A stretch of 57,058 nt of DNA from an uncultured Clostridia bacterium (GTDB lineage: Bacteria > Bacillota > DTU014). The translations under genes were made by a program, and so were the position numbers. The notes beneath the pieces are model-generated. The model was not told where the DNA came from. It was given only the letters and a program-made list of their open reading frames with translations, and did no database searches. The DNA lies in NCBI GenBank assembly GCA_900016865.1, contig FIZI01000027.1, positions 1-57,058 of the forward strand. The letters run 5' to 3'. Position 1 is the stretch's first letter; the number at the start of each line of letters is the position of its first letter. Of this stretch, positions 57,026 to 57,058 are shown piece by piece.

Positions 57026-57058
57026 CAAATCCCCGTCCTTTCCATCTCGTAACTAGGG

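Noticed and set aside
1-57058. CRISPR arrays, insertion sequences, prophage genes
   Set aside because: No repeat-spacer pattern, transposase or phage structural gene was seen. The only integrase-like gene is XerD; the phage-type amidoligase is a cellular family member in a coat locus.

Overview
The window comes from a low-to-mid GC, endospore-forming member of the Bacillota (Firmicutes), most likely a Clostridia-like anaerobe. The evidence is the spoIIA operon (spoIIAA, spoIIAB, sigF), spoIIM, spoIIP, a cotE homologue, a GerW/YtfJ homologue, several YheC/YheD-type ATP-grasp proteins, a YpmA-family protein, a divergent lexA/yneA pair, and Shine-Dalgarno sites of the AGGAGG type in front of almost every gene. 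GTG and TTG starts are frequent. I did not compute a species assignment.

Region by region. (1) 1-11617 is accessory-looking: the end of a CDF metal exporter, then a spore-coat/peptide-ligase locus (amidoligase with a degenerate ATP-grasp half, a secreted triple AstE/AspA-like M14 protein with an acidic Asp-Pro-Gly-Glu repeat, CotE, three YheC/YheD ATP-grasp proteins), then araD and a divergent pair of half-size chromate transporters. (2) 11661-15723: a class IV aminotransferase, an aldose 1-epimerase, a CotS-like kinase and a DUF3866 protein. (3) 15744-23115: a sporulation and nucleoside-salvage block, spoIIM-xerD-deoB-pdp-dacF, a terminator, then spoIIAA-spoIIAB-sigF. (4) 23134-30745: a pair of 2-hydroxyacyl-CoA dehydratase/activase-like proteins, a site-2 protease, scpA-scpB, DUF2953-gerW, a pseudouridine synthase and a flavoprotein. 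(5) 30773-41116: a HutP-family gene behind an attenuator-like leader, followed by aroH-hisC-aroF-tyrA-aroA, then cmk-plsC-tal-ispH/rpsA, closed by a strong terminator. (6) 41205-48968: DUF1614-spoIIP, DUF512 radical-SAM-like protein, der, plsY, a zinc-ribbon membrane protein, mgtC, surE, ypmA. (7) 48970-57025: tRNA-Trp, pduL, DUF72, fmdB, the SOS pair yneA/lexA with three LexA boxes, four small minus-strand genes, tRNA-Pro and tRNA-Leu behind a consensus promoter, and a K+-dependent-type membrane pyrophosphatase.

How the parts fit: sporulation genes carry recognisable alternative-sigma signals: a sigma-H-like promoter before spoIIAA, a sigma-E-like promoter before spoIIM, and mother-cell-type -10 boxes before cotE and the ligase genes. 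The shikimate genes form one long co-directional block with a putative RNA-binding regulator as first gene. The most novel-looking material is the 0.7-9.6 kb locus. Carboxylate-amine ligases of two unrelated folds, an amide-hydrolase-like secreted protein and two proteins with strongly acidic segments sit together there, which suggests a spore-surface peptide or side-chain modification pathway. That function is inference, not shown by the sequence.
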